From positions 62,001 through 126,000 of the forward strand of contig CAINGU010000040.1 in the NCBI GenBank assembly GCA_903848645.1: a stretch of 64,000 nucleotides of DNA, given 5' to 3'. Positions 46,896-56,064 of the stretch are shown one piece after another. A model generated the notes under the pieces. That model ran no database searches, had not been told where the DNA came from, and saw only the letters and a list, made by a program, of their open reading frames with translations. How positions within the stretch are numbered: position 1 is the first letter of the stretch; the number at the start of each line of letters is the position of its first letter. The position numbers and the translations under genes were made by a program. The stretch comes from an uncultured cyanobacterium. Lineage in GTDB: Bacteria > Cyanobacteriota > Cyanobacteriia > Cyanobacteriales > Nostocaceae.

Positions 46896-47843
46896 ATGAC
46901 TAAGCCAAAGCCGAACAAATTTACTTGGCCAGAGTGGTTTCCATATCCTAGTTCCTGGTTAAAAGCCTTTATTTTAGCCTTATTTTTAGGAATTATGAGC
47001 AGAATTATTTCATTTAGTGGAAATATTGGCTATAAAATAGCTTATTTTGCCAATAGCCCAGAATTATTTATGATAGTTACAATTTTGGTAATTATCTTGC
47101 CAATTTTTATAATCACTTTTACTCACCATATATTTCATATATTTATCAAAAAATTATTCCCTAAAATTCAATCTCCAGAGATGCAAAATGTTCAAGGATA
47201 TATACCAACAATCGTGAGTATCTGGGAAGGTTTATATGGTTGGTTAGTTATTTGTTTATCTTCACTAATAGCAGCCCTTATCACTATATTTTTAATTCCT
47301 ATTTCGGATGTAAATTTTTATGAGACCACCAAATTCTATAGGAATTATGAAAGTTATCAAGAAACTATATTAACGATATTGGGATTAACTTGGATAACTA
47401 CTGGGGCATTAATTTATCAAGTTGATTTTTTATTTAAAAGACGTTTATTATCAATCTCATTAACAAATACTAGTCCTAACCAAGAAGCTCAAATCGATCA
47501 TGTAGAAGTAGAACTAAATAACCTAAAGGGAGATAATGGTTTCACGCAAATGAAAGAATCAAAAAAATCAACAGTAACTTCCCCAATATCTTCAATTTCA
47601 CAACAAAAAAATAAATTTGAAGAAGCTATGAATTTAGCTAAAAGAGCAGCACAAATGACTCGCATTGCTAAAAGTAAAGCCGAGTGGTATCAATCAAGTA
47701 TTGCATGGGAAAAAGTTATAGAAATGATGAAAAAAGTACCAATTTCTGATCCTAATTATGAAGCAGCACAGCAAAAGATAATTGATTATCAAAAATACAT
47801 AAATTACGCTCAAAAAGCAGTTAATAGTCAAAATATTAACTAA
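46896..47843 (+). CDS. Membrane protein with a helical C-terminal repeat
   Basis: 315 aa. Four predicted TMs (about 24-42, 55-78, 112-140, 160-178). The C-terminal ~90 residues (MNLAKRAAQMTRIAKSKAEWYQ, ISDPNYEAAQQKIIDYQKYI) carry the A-Q-x-A-x-S-x-x-E-W ... S-x-x-Y-x-x-A-x-x-K pattern found at the ends of many cyanobacterial membrane or TPR proteins. Function unknown. Divergent from the zinc-ribbon gene. Confidence 0.65.
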   Translation: MTKPKPNKFTWPEWFPYPSSWLKAFILALFLGIMSRIISFSGNIGYKIAYFANSPELFMIVTILVIILPIFIITFTHHIFHIFIKKLFPKIQSPEMQNVQGYIPTIVSIWEGLYGWLVICLSSLIAALITIFLIPISDVNFYETTKFYRNYESYQETILTILGLTWITTGALIYQVDFLFKRRLLSISLTNTSPNQEAQIDHVEVELNNLKGDNGFTQMKESKKSTVTSPISSISQQKNKFEEAMNLAKRAAQMTRIAKSKAEWYQSSIAWEKVIEMMKKVPISDPNYEAAQQKIIDYQKYINYAQKAVNSQNIN

Positions 47844-47871
47844 AAAATTCAAATAAATTAGTTACGCGCTC

Positions 47872-47895
47872 TTGTTTGCGCCTCTGCGCGAAACA
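47872..47895. repeat. Dispersed CACGCAGAGGCGCAGAGG-type repeat
   Basis: TTTGCGCCTCTGCGCGAAAC, complement orientation, about 30 bp after the stop of the preceding gene. Confidence 0.65.
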
Positions 47896-47968
47896 AAACT
47901 CTTATCTAACTCAAACCGCCAACTTCACATCCCCTAACGGTAAGGTAATAAAAGCGATATGTAAAAAT

Positions 47969-48322
47969 TTATTTTTCTTCCTGTTTTATTGGCTGGGTAA
48001 TAGCTTGACAATATCTAATTAAAGTATCAAGACGCTCCTCAATGGTTTTCAACCTAGCTTGTGACGTTGTTAATTGCTTTGCCCCTTGGAGAAACATCAT
48101 ATCTACTTCCAAGAGTCGCAACTGCTTATTTATTTCAGTTTTATAAGATTGTTCCCGCGAATTAGCATCAACTAAAGGGACAATTTGCTGCACAAAAAAT
48201 TCCTGCAACTGGGCTAAATTCTGCTTTAATTCTTGTAAATTAAGTTTACTTGCTGTTACATTAGCTCGAAACTCATCTAGAAATGTTGCCAATTCCTGAT
48301 ATTTATCACAATTAAAAGACAT
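47969..48322 (-). CDS. patD: PatD-like heterocyst frequency control protein
   Basis: 117 aa, helical. The stretch VQQIVPLVDANSREQSYKTEINKQLRLLEVDMMFLQGAKQ with RLDTLIRYCQAI is the pattern I associate with the PatD family, a small heterocyst-frequency regulator in Anabaena that acts on the SigE/FtsZ side of development. The match is from memory of the family pattern, not an alignment. If right, it supports a heterocystous host. Divergent from the (p)ppGpp synthase gene, with 295 bp between. Confidence 0.6.
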   Translation of the reverse strand: MSFNCDKYQELATFLDEFRANVTASKLNLQELKQNLAQLQEFFVQQIVPLVDANSREQSYKTEINKQLRLLEVDMMFLQGAKQLTTSQARLKTIEERLDTLIRYCQAITQPIKQEEK

Positions 48323-48402
48323 CTGTTGCTAGTTAAGATAGTATTAATGTCAAGAAAATTTTCTCATACAACCGAAATTTCTTTTGTTTATTATCAAAAT
48401 TA

Positions 48403-48430
48403 CAAGCCTTAAAATCAGATTTAAGGCTTG
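48403..48430. repeat. CAAGCCTTAAA inverted repeat
   Basis: 11-bp perfect arms (48403-48413, 48420-48430) with a 6-base loop, in the divergent spacer between patD-like and relA/spoT genes. No U-tract; possible regulator site or leader hairpin. Confidence 0.5.
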
Positions 48431-48541
48431 GTTTGCCGTCAATAGGTTTTTTTTGATTATGTTTGAAGGAAACCTGCAATGGATGATGACCACAGGCAAT
48501 TAGGACATCATCTCTCCAACTTTGTCTCTAAGCCTCCAGCA

Positions 48542-48570
48542 GACAGCATCTATTTTATAGGGGTGCTGTC
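48542..48570 (+). promoter_or_regulatory. Stem-loop in the rel leader
   Basis: GACAGCA (48542) and TGCTGTC (48564-48570) form a hairpin followed by AATTTTGCTT, 48 bp before the rel start. It resembles a weak attenuator-type hairpin; function unproven. Confidence 0.35.
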
Positions 48571-48617
48571 AATTTTGCTTATCTCTTAACCTATCCACAA
48601 ATTACCTTTTTTATTTT

Positions 48618-50891
48618 ATGAGTAGTGTAGCTGTCAAACCCCCTGTTGATGTCGTTCTCCCAGATTGGCTTAACAAATGTTTAATCGCACCACCAGCACC
48701 GATACTTACGGAGGAAGAAGACCGAACGTATAACGGTAACGCCTTAATTTGTCGGGCTTTTCAGTTTGCATACGAACTGCATGGGGGTCAAATTCGGAAG
48801 TCGGGAGAACCGTATATTGCCCATCCTGTTGCTGTAGCTGAAATACTCCGTGAATTAGGTGGTAGTCCGGCCATGATAGCAGCCGGGTTACTGCATGATG
48901 TAGTGGAAGATACAGAAGTTACAAGTGAAGATATAGAAGCCCGGTTTGGACCAGAAGTGCGACTCTTGGTAGATGGTGTTACCAAGCTGTCGAAAATTAA
49001 TTTTACTAGCAAAACCGAAAGCCAGGCGGAAAATTTCCGGCGAATGTTTTTGGCAATGGCACAGGATATTCGCGTAATTGTGGTAAAACTGGCAGACCGT
49101 TTGCATAATATGCGAACCCTCCAATATATGTCAGAAGCTAGTCGTCAACGCAGCGCCCAGGAAACGCGAGATATTTTTGCACCTTTGGCGAATCGGTTGG
49201 GGATTTGGCAGATTAAATGGGAATTAGAGGATTTAGCATTTAAATATTTAGAACCAGAAGCTTATCGAGAAACTCAGCAATGTGTCGCGGAAAAACGCAC
49301 GGCACGGGAAGAAAAACTACTCAAAGCTACGGATACTTTACGCCGTCGGTTACTCAAAGCGGGTGTTAACTGTCTGGAAATTAGCGGTCGTCCTAAACAC
49401 CTTTATAGCATTTATCAAAAAATGCAGCGGCAGCAAAAGGAATTTCATGAAATTTACGATTTGGCGGCACTGCGGATTATTGTGCAAACCAATGAAGAAT
49501 GTTATCGAGCTTTGGCGGTTGTTCATGATTCTTTTCGTCCCATCCCTGGTAGATTTAAAGATTACATTGGACTGCCTAAGCCAAACCATTATCAGTCCCT
49601 ACATACGGGAGTAATTGGCTTGACTGGCCGCCCGTTGGAAGTGCAAATTCGGACTTTGGAAATGCACCATATCGCGGAATATGGAATTGCGGCACATTGG
49701 AAGTATAAAGAAACTGGGGGTTCTGAAAATACTCCTGTTACCAGCACTGATGAAAAGTTTACTTGGTTACGCCAATTGCTAGATTGGCAAAGTGATTTAA
49801 AAGATGCTCAGGAATACTTAGATAGTGTTAAAGACAATCTATTTGAAGATGACGTTTATGTCTTCACCCCAAAGGGGGATGTTGTTCCTTTAAGTCCTGG
49901 TTCTACAAGTATTGATTTTGCCTATCGGATTCATACAGAAGTCGGAAACCACTGTGCAGGGGCGCGGGTAAATGGGCGCATTGTTCCTTTGTCAACGCGA
50001 CTACATAATGGCGATATTGTTGACATTATTACCCAAAAGAATAGTCATCCCAGTTTAGATTGGTTAAATTTTGTTAGCACTTCAGCGGCTAAATATAGAA
50101 TTAAGCAATGGTACAAGCGATCGCGCCGAGAAGAAAATGTCGCTAGAGGACGGGATTTATTAGAAAAGGAACTGGGGAAAACTGGTTTTGAGAGTTTGCT
50201 CAAATCAGACGCTATGCAAACCGTGGCGGAAAAATGTAATTATCACAGTGTGGAAGATTTACTCGCCGGTTTGGGTTATGGGGAAATTACCTCAAACTTA
50301 GCACTGAACCGTTGGCGGGAAGTCGTCAAAGCTAGACAACCTGTAAGTGATGTTGTCCCATTTATCCCCAAAGAACCAACGCCAAAAACTTCACGGGATA
50401 TATTAACCACTAGTTCCCGTGCTAGTGATTCCCCAATTATTGGTATGGAAGGTTTAGTTCATCATATTGCTGGCTGTTGTACCCCCATTCCTGGGGAAGC
50501 GATTGTGGGCGTAGTCACACGGGGAAGAGGGATTTCTATCCATCGTCAAGGCTGTCATAATGTAGATCCTGTTGAATATGAGCGTTTAGTCCCAGTGCGT
50601 TGGAATGCGTCCATGGAAAATCGCAGCCGTCCTCACACTTACCCTATTAATGTGCAAATTGAGGCTATGGATAGAGTGGGAGTATTAAAAGATGTGTTGT
50701 CACGATTAAGTGACCAAGGTATCAATGTTCGTCATGCTCAAGTGAAAACCTGTTTGGGACAACCTGCGTTGATGGATTTGGGAATTGATGTCCGCGATTG
50801 TTCTCAATTGGAACATTTATTTGTGCAACTCAAAAAAATGAGTGATATTCTCAATATTCGTCGGGTTTGTGAGGCTGAAGACTGCGGTTAG
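48618..50891 (+). CDS. Bifunctional (p)ppGpp synthetase/hydrolase (RSH)
   Basis: 757 aa full-length RelA/SpoT homologue. HD hydrolase domain with AAGLLHDVVEDTE (His93-Asp94) intact, synthetase with YDLAALRIIVQTNEECY and ED-type residues, TGS (VYVFTPKGDVVPLSPGSTSIDFAY), a zinc-finger-like region (VHHIAGCCTPIPGE), and C-terminal ACT (IEAMDRVGVLKDVLSRLSDQGINV). Both active sites look intact, so it makes and degrades the alarmone. The start MSSVAVKPPVDVVLPDWL is the usual cyanobacterial one. Confidence 0.97.
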   Translation: MSSVAVKPPVDVVLPDWLNKCLIAPPAPILTEEEDRTYNGNALICRAFQFAYELHGGQIRKSGEPYIAHPVAVAEILRELGGSPAMIAAGLLHDVVEDTEVTSEDIEARFGPEVRLLVDGVTKLSKINFTSKTESQAENFRRMFLAMAQDIRVIVVKLADRLHNMRTLQYMSEASRQRSAQETRDIFAPLANRLGIWQIKWELEDLAFKYLEPEAYRETQQCVAEKRTAREEKLLKATDTLRRRLLKAGVNCLEISGRPKHLYSIYQKMQRQQKEFHEIYDLAALRIIVQTNEECYRALAVVHDSFRPIPGRFKDYIGLPKPNHYQSLHTGVIGLTGRPLEVQIRTLEMHHIAEYGIAAHWKYKETGGSENTPVTSTDEKFTWLRQLLDWQSDLKDAQEYLDSVKDNLFEDDVYVFTPKGDVVPLSPGSTSIDFAYRIHTEVGNHCAGARVNGRIVPLSTRLHNGDIVDIITQKNSHPSLDWLNFVSTSAAKYRIKQWYKRSRREENVARGRDLLEKELGKTGFESLLKSDAMQTVAEKCNYHSVEDLLAGLGYGEITSNLALNRWREVVKARQPVSDVVPFIPKEPTPKTSRDILTTSSRASDSPIIGMEGLVHHIAGCCTPIPGEAIVGVVTRGRGISIHRQGCHNVDPVEYERLVPVRWNASMENRSRPHTYPINVQIEAMDRVGVLKDVLSRLSDQGINVRHAQVKTCLGQPALMDLGIDVRDCSQLEHLFVQLKKMSDILNIRRVCEAEDCG

Positions 50892-50918
50892 TGGGGTGTT
50901 ACAGCTATTTTCAAGTTT

Positions 50919-50950
50919 GTTTCGCGCAGAGGCGCTAAGGAGCAAAAAAG
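50919..50950. repeat. Dispersed CACGCAGAGGCGCAGAGG-type repeat
   Basis: TTTCGCGCAGAGGCGCTAAGG, between the convergent rel and aminotransferase genes. Confidence 0.65.
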
Positions 50951-50983
50951 AAAATACATGAAAATGGCTGTAATTTCAAGGTT

Positions 50984-52342
50984 CTACGCGATTTCATTTA
51001 AGGTTTGCAGAAGTTGATCAATTTCTGCGACTGTGTTGTAATGGGCTAGTCCTATGCGTAATAGGCCACCTGATGCTTCTACGTCTAATTTTTCGGTGAG
51101 GTTAGTTGCATAAAAGTTGCCATACCAAGCAAATATTCCCCGTTCTCCTAATATGTTGGCTATGGTTGCGGGTGTTTTTCCTTCTATGCGAATAGATACT
51201 GTTGGTGTGCGCCATGTAAATTGGCTGGGTTCGGTAATGCCATACAGGCTTAAACCGGGGATTTTTAATAATCCTGATATTAGCTTTTTACTTAATTCTC
51301 TTTCATATTGTTGAATGGCTGACATGGCTGCTAATAATGCGGCTCGTCGGCTATGATAAGCTGATGCTAATTCATGGTTTGGTTGTGCTGTTTCGGTGAG
51401 GAAGCGAGGACAATGGAAGGTTGTCAAGCCTTCTTTGTCGGCTTCCATTAATGAGGAAAGTAATTCATTATCTAAGGTTGGGGAAACATGACAACCTAAT
51501 TTTGCTAAATAATTAATTGCTGCTACTAAACCGGCTAAACCTTCATGATTTAAAGTTCCTGTTTCCCATCTTGAGGGAACTTCTTCTGATGCTGGTTTGA
51601 CTTTATAGGGAGAAAATTTAGTTAAATGTTCTCTTTTTCCGTAGAGAATTCCTACATGAGGCGCGAAGAATTTGTAAGCGGAACAGGCTAGAAAATCACA
51701 GTTTAAATGATGGACGTTAATTGGTGCATGGGGGGCATAATGGACAGCATCAATATATACTAAAGCCCCGAATTTATGGGCGAGTTTGACTATTTTAGCA
51801 ATATCATTAATTGTGCCAACGGCGTTGGAAGCATAAGTTACTGCTACTAATTTGGTGCGGGAATTTATCTTTTTTTCTAAATCGTTTAAATCTAATGTAC
51901 AGTCGGCGATATTAATATCAACAGTCCGAATAATTACTCCTTTTTCTTCTAAGGCGTACCAGGGAGAAATATTCGCAGCGTGGTCTAAGTTTGTAATAAT
52001 AATTTCATCACCTGGCTGCAATTCTCTACCAATAGCGCGACTCACAGAGAAGGTGAGGGTGGTCATATTTGCGCCAAATACTACTTCATCATTATCGCAT
52101 CCTAGAAAGTCAGCGATCGCTGCCCTAGCGGAAATAATCAAAGCATCGGTTCGCATACTAGTAGCAAAAGCCCCGTGAGCATTGGCGTTTGACCTGACTA
52201 AATAATCACTAATTGCGTCTAATACTCCACCGGGTACTTGTGTTCCCCCTGGTCCATCAAAGAAAATTGCTGGTTTTCCGTTAATTGTTTGTGTAAGTGC
52301 GGGAAACTGGGAACGAATCCATTTTATGTCTAGAGATTCCAT
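50984..52342 (-). CDS. Cysteine-desulfurase-like class V aminotransferase
   Basis: 452 aa from the ATG at 52342, preceded by GAGG; the longer frame would add 15 residues. Fold type I PLP enzyme of the NifS/SufS-like class: FFDGPGGTQVP, MTTLTFSVSRAIG, NLDHAANISPWYALE, YIDAVHYAPHAP and the Schiff-base Lys in FLACSAYKFFAPHVG. The pattern GPGGTQVPxxVxxA is that of the uncharacterised 'VC1184-like' subgroup, so the substrate is uncertain. A dispersed repeat lies over the longer start. Confidence 0.88.
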   Translation of the reverse strand: MESLDIKWIRSQFPALTQTINGKPAIFFDGPGGTQVPGGVLDAISDYLVRSNANAHGAFATSMRTDALIISARAAIADFLGCDNDEVVFGANMTTLTFSVSRAIGRELQPGDEIIITNLDHAANISPWYALEEKGVIIRTVDINIADCTLDLNDLEKKINSRTKLVAVTYASNAVGTINDIAKIVKLAHKFGALVYIDAVHYAPHAPINVHHLNCDFLACSAYKFFAPHVGILYGKREHLTKFSPYKVKPASEEVPSRWETGTLNHEGLAGLVAAINYLAKLGCHVSPTLDNELLSSLMEADKEGLTTFHCPRFLTETAQPNHELASAYHSRRAALLAAMSAIQQYERELSKKLISGLLKIPGLSLYGITEPSQFTWRTPTVSIRIEGKTPATIANILGERGIFAWYGNFYATNLTEKLDVEASGGLLRIGLAHYNTVAEIDQLLQTLNEIA

Positions 52343-52369
52343 GATTTTTCCTCTTTTTCTTAATGAAGG

Positions 52370-52396
52370 TTTCACGCAAAGGCGCAAAGGAAGAAA
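52370..52396. repeat. Dispersed CACGCAGAGGCGCAGAGG-type repeat
   Basis: TTCACGCAAAGGCGCAAAGG, upstream of the aminotransferase start; translated only if the longer start were used. Confidence 0.65.
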
Positions 52397-52422
52397 TATA
52401 TTAATTCATATTGTAGTCTAAG

Positions 52423-52617
52423 AGGATGTTTGAAAAGTTTTGGGCGAATATAATATGGCTTCGCCACGCCAAGGGCAAACGCTACTACACAAACCAAGTC
52501 CACCTGCGTGGACTAGCGAAAAATTAAGCTTTTTAACCCACGTTCGCGTAGCGTTCCGAAGGAATAGGTGGGTTTTGTCTGTGTAGCCGCGATTTCTAAT
52601 CGCTTTTCAAACACCCT
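52423..52617. mobile_element. 195-bp MITE with 15-bp terminal inverted repeats and a CTAAG target duplication
   Basis: Left end AGGATGTTTGAAAAG (52423-52437) and right end CTTTTCAAACACCCT (52603-52617) are inverted repeats with one mismatch. CTAAG flanks both sides (52418-52422, 52618-52622) as a 5-bp target duplication. No ORF. The right end reaches into the coding end of the Ap4A phosphorylase gene and supplies its stop. Confidence 0.9.
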
Positions 52618-53515
52618 CTAAGATGCAATTTTGTTCTATAGGAAAAGCAACATTACTTAAAAGGTTAATAGGTTGGATATTTTTAAGTAATTGCATTTGT
52701 TGTTGATTTCTTACTAATAATGCACCTGCAAACCCTAGTGAGTTGACAGAAATAGTTGCAAATTCTTCTTGTTTTCGAGGAATAATTAACATCCATTCTC
52801 GCGTAATTAAAAGATTATATGCTCCTGATTGCATATTATTTTCGAGAGGTTTAATTCCCAGACTTTGCAATAAAGTATGATATTTTTTTAAGGTTATTTC
52901 GGCACTTTCTCCTAAATCAATAGTAGTGAAAGCGTGTACAAAGGTAAATTCTGGAATAGTCCCAATGGAGTTTACTAATTTTGCAGCTTTTAAAAGTGGT
53001 GAAATAGGAATATCTGTTTCTGAAAAAGGGACAATTTGTAAATGTTTATGTGGTTGACTCGCACCGGACAGTTTACCACCATTATAAAATACTAATCCTG
53101 CAAATTCTCCTAAACAAGCCCATACTGCTGTAAAATCTTGTAAAGTTAGTAAGCTTTCCTGTTCTGTAAAAACGCGGGTAATAATTAACAAGTGATAATC
53201 AACAACATTGAACTTATTTAAAATACAAACATGAGTATCAGAGATATCGGTCACAAATAAATCTTCCTCATAAGGTAAAAAAGGATTAAACTCTTTACCA
53301 GTTTTAGCAGCTTCTTGATCTTTTTTAGCTTTATCAACGTTTTTGCGGTTGATATTTTCTAAAATTCTGACTATGAATTTTATTCCTGCTTGTTCAATAA
53401 TTTCTAATTCCGTAGGAATAGATTTTAAAGCTCCAGATTTTAAAGCTAGTTCTGTTGTTTTTTTAATACTTGTCCATAAAGTACCTGGTTCAAGTAGAAT
53501 TTTTTTCTGGTTCAT
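52607..53515 (-). CDS. ATP adenylyltransferase (Ap4A phosphorylase) with a MITE-made C-terminus
   Basis: 302 aa. Splits Ap4A with phosphate to ATP and ADP. GASQPHKHLQIVPF is the HxHxQ catalytic motif of the Apa1/2 branch of the HIT superfamily; FNPFLPYEEDLFV and DYHLLIITRVF are also typical. The last residues EGV and the stop are encoded by the TIR of the MITE at 52423-52617. Removing the MITE and one CTAAG copy would continue the frame as ILDYNMN-stop, so the protein would be nearly the same length. It is likely still functional. Confidence 0.9.
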   Translation of the reverse strand: MNQKKILLEPGTLWTSIKKTTELALKSGALKSIPTELEIIEQAGIKFIVRILENINRKNVDKAKKDQEAAKTGKEFNPFLPYEEDLFVTDISDTHVCILNKFNVVDYHLLIITRVFTEQESLLTLQDFTAVWACLGEFAGLVFYNGGKLSGASQPHKHLQIVPFSETDIPISPLLKAAKLVNSIGTIPEFTFVHAFTTIDLGESAEITLKKYHTLLQSLGIKPLENNMQSGAYNLLITREWMLIIPRKQEEFATISVNSLGFAGALLVRNQQQMQLLKNIQPINLLSNVAFPIEQNCILEGV

Positions 53516-53571
53516 ATCTTCTCAAGTTCGCTTTTTAAATTGAAATTAAATAATCAAAAATAACCGTAAAA

Positions 53572-54972
53572 TCAAGCAATTAAAAAATAAGTAGTTAGTT
53601 CTCCCCTCCCCTTAACTTGAATTATCCCCCGTTCTTCTAATTGAAACTCATCTTTAATTAATAAATAAGTAGCTTCCGAAACTTGAATTTTTCCAGGAAT
53701 CCCGTGAGATTCCATGCGACTGGCTAGATTTACTGCATCTCCCCATAGATCATAACTGAATTTTTTCAAACCAATAACACCAGCAACCACAGAACCCGTA
53801 TTAATGCCAATTCTTAATTGAAAAGATTCACCTATAGCGGTTTGAAATTTAGTAATTTCCTGCTGCATATCCAGTGCCATTTTAGCGACAGCTACAGCAT
53901 GATCTGGGTGGGGATTAGGTAAACCACCAACTACCATATAAGCATCACCAATAGTTTTAATTTTTTCTAACCCGTAGGCTTCTGCTAAACAGTCAAAACT
54001 AGAAAAAATTTGATTTAAAGAATTAACTAATTCTATGGGTGAGACTTGAGCAGCTAATTCTGTAAAATTGACAAGATCAGCAAAAAGAATTGTCACTTCA
54101 TCAAAACGATTAGCAATTGCGCTTTGTTGTTGCTTTAATTGTTGAGCTATTTCTGCGGGGAGAATATTTAATAATAAGCGTTCGGATTTTTCCTGTTCAT
54201 TGCGTAAACTAATTTCTACTTGTTGGCGATCGCGGATTTCTTGTCTGACTCTAGCAAACATTTGGTAAAATGCCAATATTACCTCACCCATTTCATCCCG
54301 ACGTTCCTTAGACATGGTAGAAAAAATGGGATCATCACCATCATTGCTAATAGCTTCTCCCGCAATGATCAAATCATCTCTCAATTGTAAAATTGGTCTG
54401 ATTACTGTTACTCCTAAAGTTAACATCGTGGTCAGAGTCACAAAAACTGAAATAATAAATATTAAACCTGCTACCCTTAAAGAAAAAGCAAATAATTCCT
54501 GTTTAACCGCAGTAGAATTATGACGAATAATTAATACATATTTTCCTTCTAACATCGAAGCAGACCAAGCTACATCATAGCGTGTGCCATTTTGGCTTTG
54601 TACCCTCATAATTTTGGCTTTACCGAGATGAGTATAGGAAATACTAGGTTTTTCGCCAAATGTTCCCACTAACTTACCATTAGCTTGGTAAATTGCTCCC
54701 CCTAAAATTACAGAATCAGGTTTGAGTTTTTGACTGGTCATGGAAAGAATTTCTTGAGAATTTGCTCCCTGTTGAATGCGGTAAACTAGGGAAGAAAAAA
54801 CTTCATTAGAAACATTTTCTAAATTAAAAAGTAACTCATTTTGCCGTCGAAAGTAAGACGGGATTAAAATTGCGATTTCAATGACAACAATGCTAGTAAA
54901 TACCCAAGTAACTATGTACCGTGATAACTTTGCTTGAAAAAGTTTTAGGCAAATTTTTACCGGCTTTAGCAT
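53572..54972 (-). CDS. Membrane-bound class III adenylate cyclase
   Basis: 466 aa. TM1 about 18-38, a periplasmic sensor of ~130 residues, TM2 about 165-190, a HAMP-like linker, then a class III cyclase domain: LFADLVNFTELAAQ (metal Asp), KTIGDAYMVVGGLP (adenine-specifying Lys, second metal Asp), FSYDLWGDAVNLASRMES (Asp for adenine, Asn for transition state). Residues for ATP, rather than GTP, are present. Produces cAMP in response to an external signal; ligand unknown. A hairpin repeat lies just upstream. Confidence 0.93.
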   Translation of the reverse strand: MLKPVKICLKLFQAKLSRYIVTWVFTSIVVIEIAILIPSYFRRQNELLFNLENVSNEVFSSLVYRIQQGANSQEILSMTSQKLKPDSVILGGAIYQANGKLVGTFGEKPSISYTHLGKAKIMRVQSQNGTRYDVAWSASMLEGKYVLIIRHNSTAVKQELFAFSLRVAGLIFIISVFVTLTTMLTLGVTVIRPILQLRDDLIIAGEAISNDGDDPIFSTMSKERRDEMGEVILAFYQMFARVRQEIRDRQQVEISLRNEQEKSERLLLNILPAEIAQQLKQQQSAIANRFDEVTILFADLVNFTELAAQVSPIELVNSLNQIFSSFDCLAEAYGLEKIKTIGDAYMVVGGLPNPHPDHAVAVAKMALDMQQEITKFQTAIGESFQLRIGINTGSVVAGVIGLKKFSYDLWGDAVNLASRMESHGIPGKIQVSEATYLLIKDEFQLEERGIIQVKGRGELTTYFLIA

Positions 54973-54997
54973 TTACTGTTTTCTCCAGTATGATTTA

Positions 54998-55032
54998 TAG
55001 ATCCCCAACTTTTTTGAGAAGTCGGGGATCTA
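54998..55032. repeat. AGATCCCC/GGGGATCT hairpin repeat
   Basis: TAGATCCCCAACTT pairs with AAGTCGGGGATCTA with one mismatch; same family as 11377-11409. Between the pentapeptide and cyclase genes, so possibly a terminator for the upstream pentapeptide gene is on the other side; strand not decided. Confidence 0.65.
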
Positions 55033-55045
55033 AATATGACATCTT

Positions 55046-55549
55046 CTAAGGACAATATAAAGTTTCCCTTGTATCCCTTCCTGTCACGGGATTAGTACCT
55101 TTTGCCAGCTTACATAGTTTCTTTTGTTCATCTGGGCGCAGTAGCACATCAGTAAAATCTGCTCCGTCAACTATAGCACCATCAAATTTGGCGTTAGCTG
55201 CAAATGCCCCTTCTAAAATAGCGTTGCTCAAATCGGCTTTAATCAGACGGGCTGAATCTAATGTAGCATTAGTTAAGTTAACCCCTCGCAAATTTGCTGA
55301 TTCTAGATTGGCAGCAAAGAACCTTACACCACTTAAGTTAGAGTTACTAAAATTACTGGAGCGAAGATTTGCTTTAGTAAAACTGGAGTCTGTTAAATCA
55401 CGTCCAGAAAAATCAGCACCGATGAGAATTTCTTTGTTATATTCCAGTGCTACAGCAGAAGGAACAAAAGTCGCTAAGGCTGTGGTGGAAATGATGATCC
55501 AAAGTAATAAACTGAGTATACTTGTCCAATTGCGATGCGTAGTATTCAT
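55046..55549 (-). CDS. Secreted pentapeptide-repeat protein (thylakoid-lumen type)
   Basis: 167 aa. Signal peptide (residues ~12-35, ending AVALE). Pentapeptide repeats ~43-130 (ADFSGRDLTDSSFTKANLRSS...) forming a right-handed beta-helix, then a conserved tail LLRPDEQKKLCKLAKG and a final RETLYCP, with two Cys that may form a disulfide. This tail is that of lumenal pentapeptide proteins shared with chloroplasts. Role unknown. Confidence 0.92.
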   Translation of the reverse strand: MNTTHRNWTSILSLLLWIIISTTALATFVPSAVALEYNKEILIGADFSGRDLTDSSFTKANLRSSNFSNSNLSGVRFFAANLESANLRGVNLTNATLDSARLIKADLSNAILEGAFAANAKFDGAIVDGADFTDVLLRPDEQKKLCKLAKGTNPVTGRDTRETLYCP

Positions 55550-55563
55550 GGTATTGTTAATAA

Positions 55564-56004
55564 ATGGCTAATCCTTCTCCATTTAATTATGCAGATATTG
55601 GTAACATAGGTGAAGACCTGGTAGCCAAATGGTTACAATCTACAGGTTGGGAAATTTTGCACCGTCGCTTTTGGTGTCGCTGGGGAGAAATTGATATTAT
55701 TGCCGAATATCAAGACAAAACGGTGGCGTTTATAGAGGTGAAAACCCGTAGTTCTGGTAATTGGGACGAAGGGGGAAAAAATGCCATTACTCCGCAAAAA
55801 CAAGCCAAACTTTGGCGAACGGCGGAAATATTTTTAGCTGAATATCCAGAAAAGGCTGATTATCCTTGTCGCTTTGATGTAGCTCTTGTTCACTATCAAC
55901 TAGAAACTAAAAAAGTCATTGGGGCAGAATTTTTAGAGCGTTTATCTATATCTGGATATGATTTTAGGCTGCAACAATATATTGAGGCAGCCTTTGACAA
56001 ATAA
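55564..56004 (+). CDS. yraN: YraN/UPF0102 family protein
   Basis: 146 aa. Endonuclease-like fold: [50 protein letters not shown], with the D-x-n-E-V-K core of restriction-like nucleases. Function unknown though very widely conserved. Starts 14 bp from the divergent pentapeptide gene start, so their promoters overlap each other's 5' ends. Confidence 0.95.
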   Translation: MANPSPFNYADIGNIGEDLVAKWLQSTGWEILHRRFWCRWGEIDIIAEYQDKTVAFIEVKTRSSGNWDEGGKNAITPQKQAKLWRTAEIFLAEYPEKADYPCRFDVALVHYQLETKKVIGAEFLERLSISGYDFRLQQYIEAAFDK

Positions 56005-56064
56005 TAACCATGAGTGCAAAATTATTTTTCACTTTTGGACAATTAATTTTTAATTTTGAATTAT

